From Diprion similis (Eukaryota > Arthropoda > Insecta > Hymenoptera > Diprionidae), in contig NC_060118.1 in the NCBI RefSeq assembly GCF_021155765.1, forward strand, positions 1,488,001-1,552,000: a stretch of DNA of 64,000 nucleotides, in the 5' to 3' direction. Of this stretch, positions 22,043-34,236 are shown piece after piece. The notes beneath the pieces are model-generated. The model did not search any database and was not told the origin of the DNA. It worked only from the letters and a program-made list of their open reading frames with translations. Both the position numbers and the translations under genes were made by a program. Each line of letters opens with the position of its first letter. Positions within the stretch are counted from its first letter, which is position 1.

Positions 22043-23888
22043 TGTGACGAGGTTTTTCGCCGCTCTTGGTCACCCGGAAAAGTTCCCAAGAGTTAACCTG
22101 GTGCACAATGATTCGGCAACCCGCGATGCAATCTACAGCTTACAAAAGCTATCGCGAAATTTTGTTGGGCGCCTGGCGTGATAAACACGCCTCGAATCTT
22201 TACCTTCGCAATTCCTCGGCTGTCCTTCTCTATGCCAGGTAGCTCAGTACCGCGGAGAGGGGGTGGGTAGTTTTGCGGAGAGAAAGAACGGACACTCGAC
22301 ACGATACAGAATTTAACAAAATAAAATAAAATAATATATTCAAAAAAAAAACCGAAGCGATACAAAACAAAAGGAAAAAGAAACAGATACTCAATTCGCC
22401 TCCCACGATTCCACAAACAAAATAGAAAGAAAATCAAATCTTAACTAGACCTTAAATCTACGTGCGCTAGTCGCGTTACTCGTCTCAACGAGATCAACAA
22501 AACAAAAATCAAAATACAGAAAATCGACAACGATACGAACACGCTACTCGTGATCGTCCTTCCCGTAATTATAAATATCGGCGCTATTCGCCAAACCCAA
22601 ACAGAATTATCGCGCTAATCGCAAAACATACCCTACAAGTACTCGACAGTAATTCTTACTTAACAACTTGAATCGAAGCGATTAATCGCGACGCATCCGA
22701 AACTTCACTATCTTCCGAAACAAATCAAACAAGGAAACTAGAAATAATAACCCAGCCAAACAGAGCGCTCACACTTAGCGATACGCGACCTACACGAGAG
22801 GCGACACTTTCCTAACACGCGAACGCGACTTGACCCTGTGCAGCGGAATTTGGGCTGCTAGCAAACAACGAAACGAATGACTCTACTCAACATGTACAAT
22901 AGCCAAAATTGACTCGATACGTTATCGCAAAAAAAAAATCAAGCTCCGGCCATCAACCAAGGAAATCGGCAAACGAATTTCGAGTATTGTTTGACGCAAT
23001 TCAACATGGCCAACCGTTACCCGATGCGCTGACCTAAACCGTTCTCGAAATTTGTCCGCAAAGAAGCAATAGCGCTTACCGCAATGAATCCAGACCAGAA
23101 AAATCTCCGTCACGATAAGTGGACAATAGTCCCGTCTTCCGCGAATCCCAAAATTCTAACACCACTAGCTCAACTCTCTCAGTAACCCAAAAAAACTATC
23201 GTTACAAAATTTTCTCAGCCTTCGCTAGAGTCAGCACCAGGACGCAAGTGTCCTGCTCCGGCACGCCGAGTCAAAATTTCAAACCGAGGCGTTGTCGTTT
23301 CCGAAATTTGACGTATCTTATTGGGTATCGAATTACGCGACTCTTAAATTCTAGCTTATTGCTAACGTCGGTTTCCGCTGTCGCGGCTCGCAGATTGGTC
23401 GTTGGACTCTCCGGTGTTCAGTCCTCGTCAGTGGCGTAGAGGCAGCACGATCGTTGGCATGATGGTGTATCGCGAGGAAGGCAGGCTACGGTTCGCTGGC
23501 CAACAGCGGGAATCTCGTCCGCCTTGGTTTCCCTCGCGGCAGAGCTCGGCGTTGGCGCTCCCTCCGTAGCCTCGTGTGAGACCCTTCGCTCGCGGTGTAT
23601 CCTCTGTTGAGGTGTCTCTTTACGGCCGGTTCCACACTCTCGAATTCGTCGTCTATCTCCCTGGTTGGTGTCGCAAATACTCAAAACAAAATTAAACAAA
23701 AAGACCCTGTAATACTCCATTCGCTAGCCTGTAAAGGGTCCCCTCTCAGTGTTTCGGATGCGTGACCCTTGTCCTGGCGCTCTTTACGAATTAGATAATC
23801 ATTCTTGTCGCGAAATCCCTTGTTAAAGTTCCACCTAAGGTTCGGGGAGCCACTTGTAACGAGCATCAGAAAAAAATGCCACGTTACA
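22043..23888 (-). mobile_element. LTR-like element, 1846 bp, TSD ATAC (copy 1)
   Basis: On the minus strand it begins TGTAACGTGGCATTTTTT and ends CCTCGTCACA. Both flanks are ATAC. A second copy at 59957-61796 is nearly colinear. A CGCCCAAC box lies about 130 nt from the CGTCACA end. ORFs inside are fragmentary and not conserved between copies, so I regard it as non-coding, probably a solo LTR. Confidence 0.8.
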
Positions 23889-24029
23889 ATACATACATAT
23901 ATATGTAATTTTTCTTATTTACTCATCAAAAATAAAACGGATTATACCAAAACTTGATTAAAAGTAATATTTACTTGATATCATTATTGTATTTACTCAA
24001 TATATGCTATAATACTTAATATAATTATT

Positions 24030-24290
24030 TTACAGAACGATCTTATCTAAATATACATCTGCAGCTTCGTCATAAGTTAAGTGTATGAGCGTGTCCCTGA
24101 ACGCAAAGAACGCTTGTACGCATTGGACGATACCGTCCAACCGCGCCACCAGATCCACCAATTCGTCTATCTCTGCGGAGGACGACCGGTTTTGAATTAC
24201 ATCCTGAATCCGCTGTCTCCGCAGATTCGGCAGATCTGGATCCTGTGGCATATGGGCAGCATTTGACTGCCTCTGTGCGTCTGGCACCAT
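24030..24290 (-). CDS. Small intron-containing gene divergent from PolB, 86 aa, unknown
   Basis: The coding exon starts with ATG at 24290, just inside a strong splice acceptor (TTTCTTTTTCAG, intron end at 24294). A donor GTAAGT at 24560 would close a 267-bp intron. Upstream is a non-coding exon, an initiator TCAGT near 24638 and TATATAAG at 24655-24662. The product is acidic, with SSSAEIDELVDLVARLDG and a C-terminal helix-like stretch (CVQAFFAFRDTLIHL). I do not recognise it. It is intact while all neighbouring Polinton genes are broken, and Polinton A lacks it, so it may be lineage-specific cargo. Confidence 0.55.
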   Translation of the reverse strand: MVPDAQRQSNAAHMPQDPDLPNLRRQRIQDVIQNRSSSAEIDELVDLVARLDGIVQCVQAFFAFRDTLIHLTYDEAADVYLDKIVL

Positions 24291-24654
24291 AGTCTGAAAA
24301 AGAAATTCGGAATTGGTTTCATTTGGTGAAATATGAGTACGCTCGAGCAAGAGAAAGCGACATCGTGAACAGAATGGAAAAAGCTTTCATGTTTCATAAG
24401 TACATAAAATTTTTTTTTTTTTTTTAACTGAAAATATTTCAGAAAAGTCGAATGTTTTTTTTCTCTTCACTACAGTGACTTGGATAAGTGTCTAACAAAC
24501 ACGATAAATGAACAGATTCAGAAATGTTGAAGGTAACAATAGTGGAATTCAATTACTTACCGCTTCTGTTCCGTTTACTGACGCGCAATACTCCGCTTAG
24601 CACATGAACCACTGTCAGGTTTGACTGTCAATGAACTGACCCTGGACCCGCACT

Positions 24655-24662
24655 CTTATATA
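24655..24662 (-). promoter_or_regulatory. TATA box of the 86-aa gene
   Basis: TATATAAG on the minus strand with a TCAGT initiator about 25 nt downstream (24635-24639), the canonical arthropod core promoter spacing. Confidence 0.65.
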
Positions 24663-24807
24663 ATGATCCCTCGTGTTTATGTTTTGCAAATGAAAAAATG
24701 CGATATCGCAGGGTGGTCCTCATATTCACCAAATGCCGGTATCTCGCTTTAGGTGATAGACCTAGCACATGAAGCTCTACGCGCACAGACACACGTACAG
24801 TTCACCC

Positions 24808-24815
24808 TATAAAAT
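24808..24815 (+). promoter_or_regulatory. TATA box of PolB B
   Basis: TATAAAAT followed by ATTACCATCACAG, conserved with the PolB promoter in Polinton A. It forms a divergent pair with the promoter at 24655. Confidence 0.7.
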
Positions 24816-27307
24816 AGATTACCATCACAGCAAACAATCACTAAAGTTTCAACTCGTTGAGCACAAGTGAAAACCAAAAAAAATGGAACCCGCTGAATGT
24901 TTGAAGTTGATTAACGTCATGGAATCTGCTTACAAAATCTTGGGGAAATCATTGCTAACAACAGAAATTCAGGAATGGATGAAATTTGGGACGCAAAATA
25001 TCCGGCTTCTTAACAAAATCCTACAAAAGGTTTCAACCATTGGTGAAAAAACAAGAATTATCACAACGATCGGACTTTTGAAATCACTAGCGGGAAAATT
25101 CGAACGTCTTCAGAGAACGGGTGACGGTACGCGCAAGCAAAGAACAAGCAAATCTGCTTTTGCGGGAAGAATTCGAACCGGTTCCATTGTCATTTTGAAA
25201 CATAAAGACGTGGAGAGATTTCTAGAAGGCGCAAAGGTACTTGCTGCGAGAAGACTAAAAAACGCTTTGCAGAAAGCCAGGAGCCTGAAAGCCAACGCAA
25301 TCCTGGCTTGTAAATTTAAAATAAGAAAAGAGGATCAAATGATGGAAGAGATCAAATTTTTTGATACGAGAAACAAAATCATCCTCCAGACCACGAATAT
25401 TAACAAATGTTTCATGGAAAACGTGATAGAGCGTGTATTAACGAAAGTTGAAGATTTCCACGAAAAAGAATTCAGGCTGGTCGTTAATCGAAATTATAAA
25501 TCTCACGGTTAACATGAACAATTATACGCCACTACGGGGTGGTCTGTATACCTACACCCCATTACCAAAGGATATCAGAGATAAGAAGGCTGTGGTCAAC
25601 ATCCAAAACAACGACTCTTATTGCTTTCTTTGGTCGGTCACCGCAGCTCTGTTCCCAGCCATCAGGCACGCTACAGAAACCAGAGTGTACCCACATTTCA
25701 GCTCAGTGCTGCGGTATGATGGTATGAAGTTTCCCATGTCTCCGGATAAGAAAACCATTTAGAAATTCGAAAAACTTAACGAACTTTTCATCAATGTTTA
25801 TGGTATAGACCAAGATGGTGAAAAAAAAGGAAATAGTACCGATTCACTTGAGTCAGAATAAATCTGCTAAACCTGTAATTCATCTTTTAGTGGTAGAAAC
25901 TGGAATGACCAACGATGACATTGATGATAATGATGTTGATATGGAATATTGTAAACAACATAGAATCTATCATTTTGCGTGGATTCGGAATTTATCGTGA
26001 TTGACAAGCTCTCAAATTCCAAAACGTGCACATCATATTTGGTTATGTGATAAATGTCGGACACGTTTCGACTCTGAAAGATGTTTAACAAAGCATAGAA
26101 TCGATTGCTCGAATTTAAACGAGACCAAAGTTGTTTTACTGGAGGAAGTGGAAAAGATTCTGAGATTCAAAAGTTTCAAGCACAAAGCAACCGTTCCGTT
26201 CTGTATCTACGCGGATCTCGAATGCTTGTTGCAGGCTACTCAAGGATATTCAAGCGTCCGAAAATAGAACAATTTACCAAAATCATATTCCTTACAGTAT
26301 AGCATATCACCTGCATTGCACTTTTAACGATTCCATTTCGACGTTCAAAATTAACCGCGGGGAGACTTGCATCGACTGGTTTGTGAACGAGTTGGAGCAA
26401 TCGGCACACTTGTTAGAAATGTATTTCAAAACCATTGTACCTATGGAGTCACTGAACTTTGTAATATATTTATTTATTCACGGAGGTTTTAATGATTCAT
26501 ACAGATACGAAAATACACAATAATCATGAAATGCGATATGATTTATTAGAGCAATGAGCTCTCAGAAGCGGAGTGACAAAGGAAAAATGCGTTAACAATT
26601 GAGATTTCTAACATAGATTAACAAATTTAAATGCGAAAATATATAAACTGCTCAACAAAGCGCCGGAATAACAATGAACAACACCACAGGTGCGAAAATA
26701 TAACAAGATGACTCGAGTACGAGTCGACAAGTTTAAAATTGTATAACGAAGAACATATAATACAGCAAACGATTTAAAATAACACTGGTGATCACATCAG
26801 AGATACATTAAGACACATAAATAACTAGGTAATTGTGAAATAACGACTTGACAAAATATAAAACAATGAACAAATAGAGAAAACTAGGCGGTTCGACGGG
26901 AGACTGTAACGTGAAGGTGGCTTTTCAGCTCCGCAGATTATTCAATAAATAAGCAAATGTGGCTCCAATCGTCGATAAATAATAATAATCGTCTTTCAAC
27001 TCACATTCGGCATATAATTATTCTATGATGTTGGCGACAAAACAGCGATGACCAGAAAGTTGATGTGTATGTAGCTGATTGCGATGAATGAAACGGCGGT
27101 ATTGACAGGTGCTGTATGCGCGATATGCAATGGCTCAACAAGTCATCCACGGTAATTGAAACGCTAATTAGAGAAATGCAATAGAAGAACAAATGTTCAG
27201 AATTAGGTCAACGCCTCGAGAGATATATACTAAATGAAACTTACCCCTTTCGGGCTATGTGAAGATGTAGACCAAGAGCGATAATGTGACGATTACAACA
27301 CGTATAG

Positions 27308-29620
27308 GAGCGGATCCACGTCACTTCACTCAAAAAAAAACCGTCAAGTCACGGATCTTTGCGTCATTTGAAATATCCGTAGTGTTATGTAAAAAAAATA
27401 CAATTTCAAGGATTTTGGAATTTTTTCAAAAATGGCCGAGTTCGAGCTATGTAAAGTTTTGTATATCACTGTTGCACTGCTATGTTTAAAAATTCATATC
27501 TCCGAAAGTATACATCGGAGCGGACTGATCCTGCAATCGTTCTGTTCGTAAAAGAATGCGCTTCGATGAAAAGAAATTTATTTGAAAAAAAAAATTTCTT
27601 TCAATATTTTTTTACCGTTTCCTTTTTTGATTTCGCTGCCATTTCCGCGGGACTAACAACAATTCATGGAAATATTTTTTTTCGGATACCTGTATCCTTC
27701 CTCTTTAATCCAAAAAAAAAACAAATTAATGGAGAAGTTACCAGGGCCGGAGAAAAAAAATGAAACGTCTCGTCGCGCGTCACCGCGCGCGCCGATCCAC
27801 GTCAGCGCTACTCCCGCGAACTCGGTGTGTTGCGTATATTATATACGATAAAGTGGAGTTCAATTTGATTTGATGCTTTTCCACTCACCCGGGCTATCCA
27901 TTCTACGGAAATAGATATTAACTACCCTAGCCCTCAAGTATCCGTCCACTGGTCATCCTTTCTTGGAGTTAAACTGTATACCTGTTCTGAGAATTCCAGT
28001 ACGGTTATGGTTCGTTGAGCACTCCTGTGCTGAAATTGGGTTTAATTCTATTTCACTCAGTTTGTGTTACATGACTGATAGATAATCTTGCAATATGTTG
28101 GTGGCTCTGAAAAGGGCCGATATTTTCACCGATGATTCGCAGGATAACGCTTAGTAGCCAACCTCTATTTGAAATTAATTCATAATTTTCGTCGAATCAA
28201 ATTTTTCTGATGCGGAAAATAATTTTGTTTTGATGAGTTTATGAGATACTGGAATAACCGCATGTAATTTTAGAGTGCCACGAACTGTCAAGGCTTTATC
28301 GAATCGATTTTGTGAAATAGATTCTTCCGCTTGATATTCTGCAGACGTACAGTACGCAAAAGATATGCTCCGAAAATAAGAACCTGCCCAATTATACAGA
28401 TCCAGGGGTGTTTGGATAGGATCGGAATTGCCAATCAGTTGTAAACTCGTACGCGAAGCTACTCTCTTAACAGTTGCACCAACACCATCACACGGCCATT
28501 TTCCATGTGATGTAGCAAAAAAATACCATTCGGTTTCGCATTGAAAGTCTTCGAAGTGATGTGTTATGTTTATGAAATTTCTTTTTGTTCTAATATTGGG
28601 AAGCTGCTCCATCGGAGAAATAAATTATTTTTTCTATAGGAATCGAATTTTGAAACTTCTCTCTAATAAAGTTGATCAACTTTTTTTGAAATAAATGAAC
28701 CGCGACTGTATTATGTTTCAGATGCTCTGAAATTATCACAAAACTAAAATGTCTCAACTGGTCGTCGGCGTAAATTTTATGGTAAACCACGATTGGATTA
28801 ATAGTCGCCTGATTATTGGTCTAGTGAAACCCTTGCGTGGAATCTTGTACAACAAATGCATAATTCTCAGCGAAATCGCATACTACTGAAAATTCACCAA
28901 CTCTACAAATTTAGAAACACCGATTTTTTTACCCGGATAACGATCACGGAATAATCGATACAATTCTCTCAGATTATTCAACATCAGATGCTTCTGAACC
29001 GATATTTTTTCACCATTTCTTTCAACGGTTATGCAGCTTCTTTGACCTGGAATTATGTGACCGACCTCCTCACTTCGATACATATACATATACACAACAC
29101 ACCGAGTTCGCAGGAGTAGCGCCGACGTGGGCCGGCGCGCGCGGTGACGCGCGACAAGACGTTTCATTTTTTTTCTCCGGCCCTGGTAACTTCTTCATCA
29201 ATTTTTTTTTCTAGGATTAAAGAGGAAGGATACAGGTATTCGAAAAAAATTATCTCCATGAATTGTTGTTAGTCCCGCGGAAATGGCAGCAAAACCAAAA
29301 AAAAAACGGTAAAAAAATATTGAAAGAAATGTTTTTTTTTTCAAATAAATTTTTTTTTATCGAAGCGAATTCTTTTACGAACAGAACGACTGCAGGATCA
29401 GTCCGCTCCGATGTATACTTTCGGAGACATGAATTTTCAAACATAGCAGTGCAACAGTGGTATACAAAACTTTACATAGCTCGAAGTCGGCCATTTTTGA
29501 AAAAAATTCAAAATCCTTGAAGTTGTATTTTTTTTTACATAGTACTACGGACATTTTAAATGGCGCAAAGATCCGTGACTTGACGGTTTTTTTTTTGAGT
29601 GAAGTGACGTGGATCCGCTC
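27308..29620 (-). mobile_element. DNA transposon with ~560-bp terminal inverted repeats, TSD ATAG
   Basis: Ends are GAGCGGATCCACGTCACTTC and its inverse, flanked by ATAG on both sides. The two arms (27308-27860 and about 29060-29620) are near-identical inverted copies. A broken transposase gene lies between them on the minus strand. A 4-bp duplication with long repeats fits Sola-type elements among others; I cannot name the superfamily with certainty. Confidence 0.85.
28175..29167 (-). pseudogene. Transposase-like gene of the nested DNA transposon, broken
   Basis: Three minus-strand pieces follow each other: one with LRELYRLFRDRYPGKKIGVSKF, one with SEHLKHNTVAVHLFQKKLI and IIYFSDGAASQY, and one with CETEWYFFATSHGKWPCDGVG and KRVASRTSLQ. 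I have seen this ordered set (FSDGAASQY, then FFATSHGK.PCDG.GG) in many arthropod repeat proteins; the Asp-containing strands look like a DDE/RNase H-type transposase. The first piece starts inside the terminal repeat. Frame changes separate the pieces. Confidence 0.6.
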
Positions 29621-31712
29621 ATAGATGAATCGAAATATATTAATTTAACACGTGGTGCTGTATGGTCAGACACCGAACGGGTCTCGCCTAGTTCTGCGGT
29701 ATGATGACGACGCTACGCACCTACAGCTTAGAAATCGAAGAGGGGGAACTTCGTGACGACACATGTCGTGATATTGTGAGATTGAGGGGAATCAAAATCC
29801 GTGACAACTTCAATCAAATTAACGAATTTGATTTATCAAAGATATGTCACATTTGTGAAAAGCCGTTCACGCGCGAAGACGTGAAACACCGTGATCACTG
29901 TCATTTCACAGGAAAGTACCGTGGTCCTACTCATCAAAGCTGTAATCTTAATTATCAAAACTCGCATACTATATCAGTCATATTCGACAATTTGTCGGGT
30001 TACGATTCTCATTTTTTGATTATAGCATTGGCCACAACTTTCCAGGTTACTATTCAGCTTTTACCCGTGAACAAAGAAAAGTACATTTTATTTACAAAAC
30101 ATGTCAAGGGGACAGATATAAAGTTTAGATTCATAGATTCGTTCCGTTTTATGCACAGTAGCCTCGAAAAATCGGCAACGTATTTGAATGATAATCTAAA
30201 AGCAATTACACGTGAATTTTGCACTAGCTCTGAAAAATTCGAGTTATTAGCCAGCAAAGGTGTTTTTCCGTATGAGAACATGCATGGTTGGGAGAAGCTC
30301 GAGGACGTAAAGTTACCACCTGAAGAAAAATTTTATTTTATATAACGATTACGCACACGCGTTAAAGGTTTGGCATACTTTTAATCTTTAAACGTTGGGG
30401 GAATATTCAAGCTTATATTTGTGAACTGATGTTTTTCTGTTGGCTGACGTTTTTGGAAACTTTCGACAAAGTTGTTATGCAACATGCAGCCTGGACCCCT
30501 TACATTATTTTACAGCGCCCGGTCTTTCGTTTGACGCAATGTTGAAATGTACCGGTATTGAACTCGAGCTTCTCACTGACATAGATATGCTCATGTTTAT
30601 AGAAAAAGGTATTCGAGCTGGTGTGTCCCAATGCTGTAAGCGATATGCAAAGGCTAACAATAGACACATGGTAGCTGCTTTCAATCCAACGCTAGAAGAG
30701 TCTCATCTCATGTACTTTGACGTTAACAACTTGTACGGTGCGGCTACGAGCTTTGCTCTGCCATGCAGTTCTTTAGCATGAATATTAGATTTCAGACAAT
30801 TTGATGGTTTTGCAATCACAGACGAAGCGGAGTTTGGCTACATATTAGAGGTAGATTTGGAATATTTCGAGGCACTGCATTATATGCATAAAGATTTATC
30901 ACTGTGTCCGGAACACTACATACCTCCCATCTCAGACAGTAAGTAGCCGAAATTGACGACCACGCTACTTTCCAGGCAAAACTACGTTGTTCATTACTGC
31001 GTCTTGAGACAATGCTTAGAATAAGGTTGAAAACCAGCTAAAATTCAAAGAGTTCTCAAGTTTAGACAAACACTTTGGCTCAAAAAATACATAGATTTGA
31101 ATACGGATTCACAAAAAAAATCAAACAATGAATTCGAAAAAAACTTGTACAAACTCATGAACAACGCAGTTTTCGGTAAGACAATGGAAAATGCCAGGAA
31201 GTATAGAGATGTCAGGTTGATCACGAAATGGGATGGAACATACGGTGCTAGAGCTACTATAGCCAAACTAAATCTCCACAGTTGTACAATCTTTGATGAA
31301 GATATGATAATAGTTGAATTTCGTAGAACAACTGTCAAACTCAACAAACCATTGTATGCAGGCTTTTCCAGTTCAGATTTTTCGAAGACCTTCATCTACG
31401 ATTTCCACTACAAGTATATTGAAACGAAATTTGGACATCAGGCAAAATTAATGTACACTCACACGGATAGTTTGATATATCACTTCACCGTCCCCAACAT
31501 TTACTATTGCATCAAACAGGACTTGAATAGATTTGACACCTCCGATTATCGATCTGATAATATCTACGGAATGCCGTTGGTTAGCACAAAAATTCTGGGT
31601 TTGATGAGAGATGAGTGTAACGGAGAAACAATTACGGAATTTATTGGTTCGGGAGCGGACGTATTCATTCAGAGTGATGGGGGAGGATAAGGATGAGAAA
31701 CAAGCGAAGGGT

Positions 31713-32306
31713 TGTAATAGATTTGTTGTACAAAATTCAAATAATAAAATATCAAGTCACAACTATGAACTAAACAAAAAAAAAATGAATAAAACAATCA
31801 AGGAATAAAAATACGCAGATATTTATGTGTATGGATAAAACAAAATTAGGTTCGTGTAAATAGCAAAATTAAATAAATATATTGTGAAAATAAAAGCACT
31901 CATACATACACATTAAAATAACAACAAAACGTTAATATTAATAAATAAATAAAAAATAAATAAATAAAGAAGTAAAATAACAAAAATTGTATAAAATAAT
32001 CTTGTCGATTACATATCTTTCGTTGGTCGAGTCGGTCCGTGATCAGTTGATTTTTTTATTTATATTTCCCAACAGGGTCGTCGCAAATTATTCAAGACTG
32101 GGACATAGGCGTAGATATTTGTTTACACGAATAGAAAAAAAAAATATAAAATATATACTGCAAATCGTCGTGAATCTAGTGACTTGGCCAAGTTCTAATA
32201 TACTGTCTTCACCATGTCACGTCTATGGACCGACTGACTAGCTGAGCGTGTTCACCGCTCAGCTAATCCTCATACACTGTATGTGTGATATACATATATC
32301 GTCACA
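31713..32306. mobile_element. Solo LTR-like insertion, 594 bp, TSD GGGT
   Basis: PolB coding sequence runs to AAGGGT and resumes at GGGTGTCAAAGG. The insert starts TGTAATAGATTTG and ends ATATCGTCACA, is AT rich and non-coding. Comparison with Polinton A proves the empty site. Confidence 0.85.
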
Positions 32307-32682
32307 GGGTGTCAAAGGATCCCTGTTAAAAACTAAAACTTTCGATGATTACCTAAAGCGTGCTTTGGAACACAAAAATTCAGTCGAACATCAGAGTTTG
32401 ATACAGAGGCAGATGCATCAAGTCTACACCATTGAACAGAAAAAAGTAGCACTGAGCTGGAACGGCAATAAGCGTATCGTATTCCGAAACACAACCGATA
32501 CGCTGCCGTGGGGTTACAAGACCTGCAGTTAAGCTGAGCATCGGTGTGAATTGTATCTCTAAGATGTAAAAAAAAATTAAGACGAATACTTGAAAAATAA
32601 TTTCGTTCATTCAGTATTACATATCAGATTTATTCATCCAACTACTGTGTGTATTGTCAAAACCTCACAACTTGACGTCTAA

Positions 32683-33357
32683 TTATTTTCCCTGCTTCTT
32701 GAGCACCTTCTCCACGAGATAGATGTCTGGATGTTCAACCTTAAGAAGTTCCTGTACGTAGAAACCACCAGTGATGGGTTGACCTTGGTAGTCTTTGAGC
32801 TTGTACGTCACAGGATTGGTATTTTCCACTTGGCTTATTGTGAATATTTCAGTCGTCCGATTGGAAGTGTAACCTTTCTCAAACAGGTTTTTGAATTTGC
32901 TGATCCGAATTTTGTCACCGGTTTTGAACTTTGCCGGTTCGGAAGGTTTCGCTCGAAGCCCTCCGTACGACAAACGTAATACCAGTCTTTTGTTCGTAAT
33001 AGTTACATCCGACGGTTTTATTCCTATGATTCAGTGTTTCATGTTGTTGTAAGCCGATACTAAATCAGATAAGATGCCGAGCCACTTGTAGCTTCCTTGC
33101 ATACTGAACCGTTTCCACATTCTACTTTTCAGCGTACGATTAAATCGTTCACATATCGAAGCCTTCAAATACTGTACGTGGAGTAAGGTTTGATTCCATA
33201 GCGTGACATGAGAGATTCAAAGTTTGAGTTGTAGGTTCCCGTTCCTCTATCCACGTGAAATTTTTTCGGTACACGTCCTTAAGTTAGCACAGATTCCATG
33301 GCCTTCGTAACATCATCCCCGGACTTGCTCTTCATCGGTACAGCCCACGCATGCTTT
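32683..33357 (-). pseudogene. Polinton B integrase, C-terminal part
   Basis: Reading the minus strand after the breakpoint gives HAWAVPMKS, then HVDRGTG (second catalytic aspartate present, the following conserved Glu changed to Gly), ICERFNR with the catalytic glutamate, then ELLKVEHPDIYLVEKVLKKQ, where the chromodomain starts and stops early at 32683. The N-terminal part is 8.5 kb away at 41854-42084 because of the Gypsy insertion. Several frame breaks in 32973-33357. Confidence 0.8.
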
Positions 33358-34236
33358 GAAAAGTCGTCCCGACTCGAGTAAATCGTGACAATATAAAAAC
33401 GATCCAGTAGTCAACGCTCCAAGGTGAGTCGCAGACATTGGCTCTAAAAATTTGAAGACTCCCTTCTTACTACCTGGCATTCGCCCACAGTCTCAAGGTA
33501 AACCATAGAAAACCTTGAGCAGATAGCCGAGCAATATAGCCAAAATCCAATATTTTTACATTATTCTGTCACATGGGTTTATCGTGTTAGTGTAAAAGTG
33601 TTATGTAATCCTCTTCATGTAAAAATCCAAGGGTGTCACAGGATCCGGGAAATCAGGGAGGACTCGAGCGGAAGTCCAAAAGAGATCCTGGAGTTTTGAT
33701 ACCACCACTGGGAAAAGGCGGAGGAAAGGTGGTGGGCCGGTTCTGGGATTTCTCCGAGAACAGCACACCCTAGATTGGGAGGACAGACGTGAGCAATGGT
33801 GATCGTACATTCCAAATTCGTTCAAAGAATTTAGTTGAAGAAAGATTCATTAATAAAGATCGTTATCAAATCACTAAACGTTTATTTCTAATAAAAGAAA
33901 AGAAACGATCTTATCTGAATCTGGAGAAGAAAAACCCGGCTCGTCGATCACCAGTCGTCCTCGGGAATAGAGAAAGGAATCACGGGAAAGATGTTGTGAC
34001 AGGAAACATGAAAATGCTTACGAAATCTGACACAAGGGTTAATAAAATACGAAAAGCATTCAATCGCTTGTCGACCTCGAAAAATAATAGTGGCTGTTTT
34101 CACTTCGTTAATCTCATCAAAGCCTACCGATTCCAAAGCTTCATCTACGAAGAAAAAGCTTCTAGAAAGAAACAAGATCAAAAGAAATCAAATGAAGAAA
34201 GCAAAATCAACGTTGCGTTTCTTAGTAGATTTAGAC
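33358..34236 (-). other. 3' region of the left Gypsy copy, possible small ORF
   Basis: Downstream of the kinase, the minus strand has TTGTTTCTTTCTAG, a good splice-acceptor-like sequence, followed at once by an open frame to 33948 that encodes FFVDEALESVGFDEI and RGRQAIECFSYF. The acceptor-like sequence is conserved in the right copy near 40750-40765. Another patch shared by both copies encodes SRLSSQSRVC (33.78 kb and 41.13 kb). The polypurine tract and LTR expected after this are missing. Confidence 0.35.

Larger units (their letters stand above)
26460..29806. mobile_element. LTR-like element (about 1.03 kb) with a nested DNA transposon, TSD ACTT
   Basis: PolB is broken exactly between ...GAACTT and ACTTCAATC; the insert begins TGTAATATATTTATTT and ends AATCCGTGACA, with ACTT on both sides. 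Removing the nested transposon at 27308-29620 leaves about 1030 bp of non-coding DNA, the size of a solo LTR. Comparison with uninterrupted PolB A fixes the boundaries. Confidence 0.8.
24883..32562 (+). pseudogene. Polinton B DNA polymerase B, interrupted by two insertions
   Basis: Coding pieces: 24883-26459, 29811-31712 and 32307-32562. The N-terminus (AECLKLINVMESAYK) equals that of Polinton A. SYCFLWSVTAALFP is intact here, where A has a stop. Exonuclease ([11 protein letters not shown]), the Cys/His patch ([16 protein letters not shown]), motif A ([11 protein letters not shown]), motif B ([14 protein letters not shown]) and a slightly altered motif C (THTDSLIYH instead of TDTDS) are readable. 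Breaks include a frameshift near 25470, TAG at 25760, a TGA near 25998, frame changes near 26260, 30350 and 31000, and TAA at 32530. The large insertions are at 26460 and 31713. Confidence 0.9.

Noticed and set aside
23418..23866. Minus-strand ORFs in the 1846-bp element
   Set aside because: The second copy at 61270-61776 has different frame structure, so coding is not conserved.
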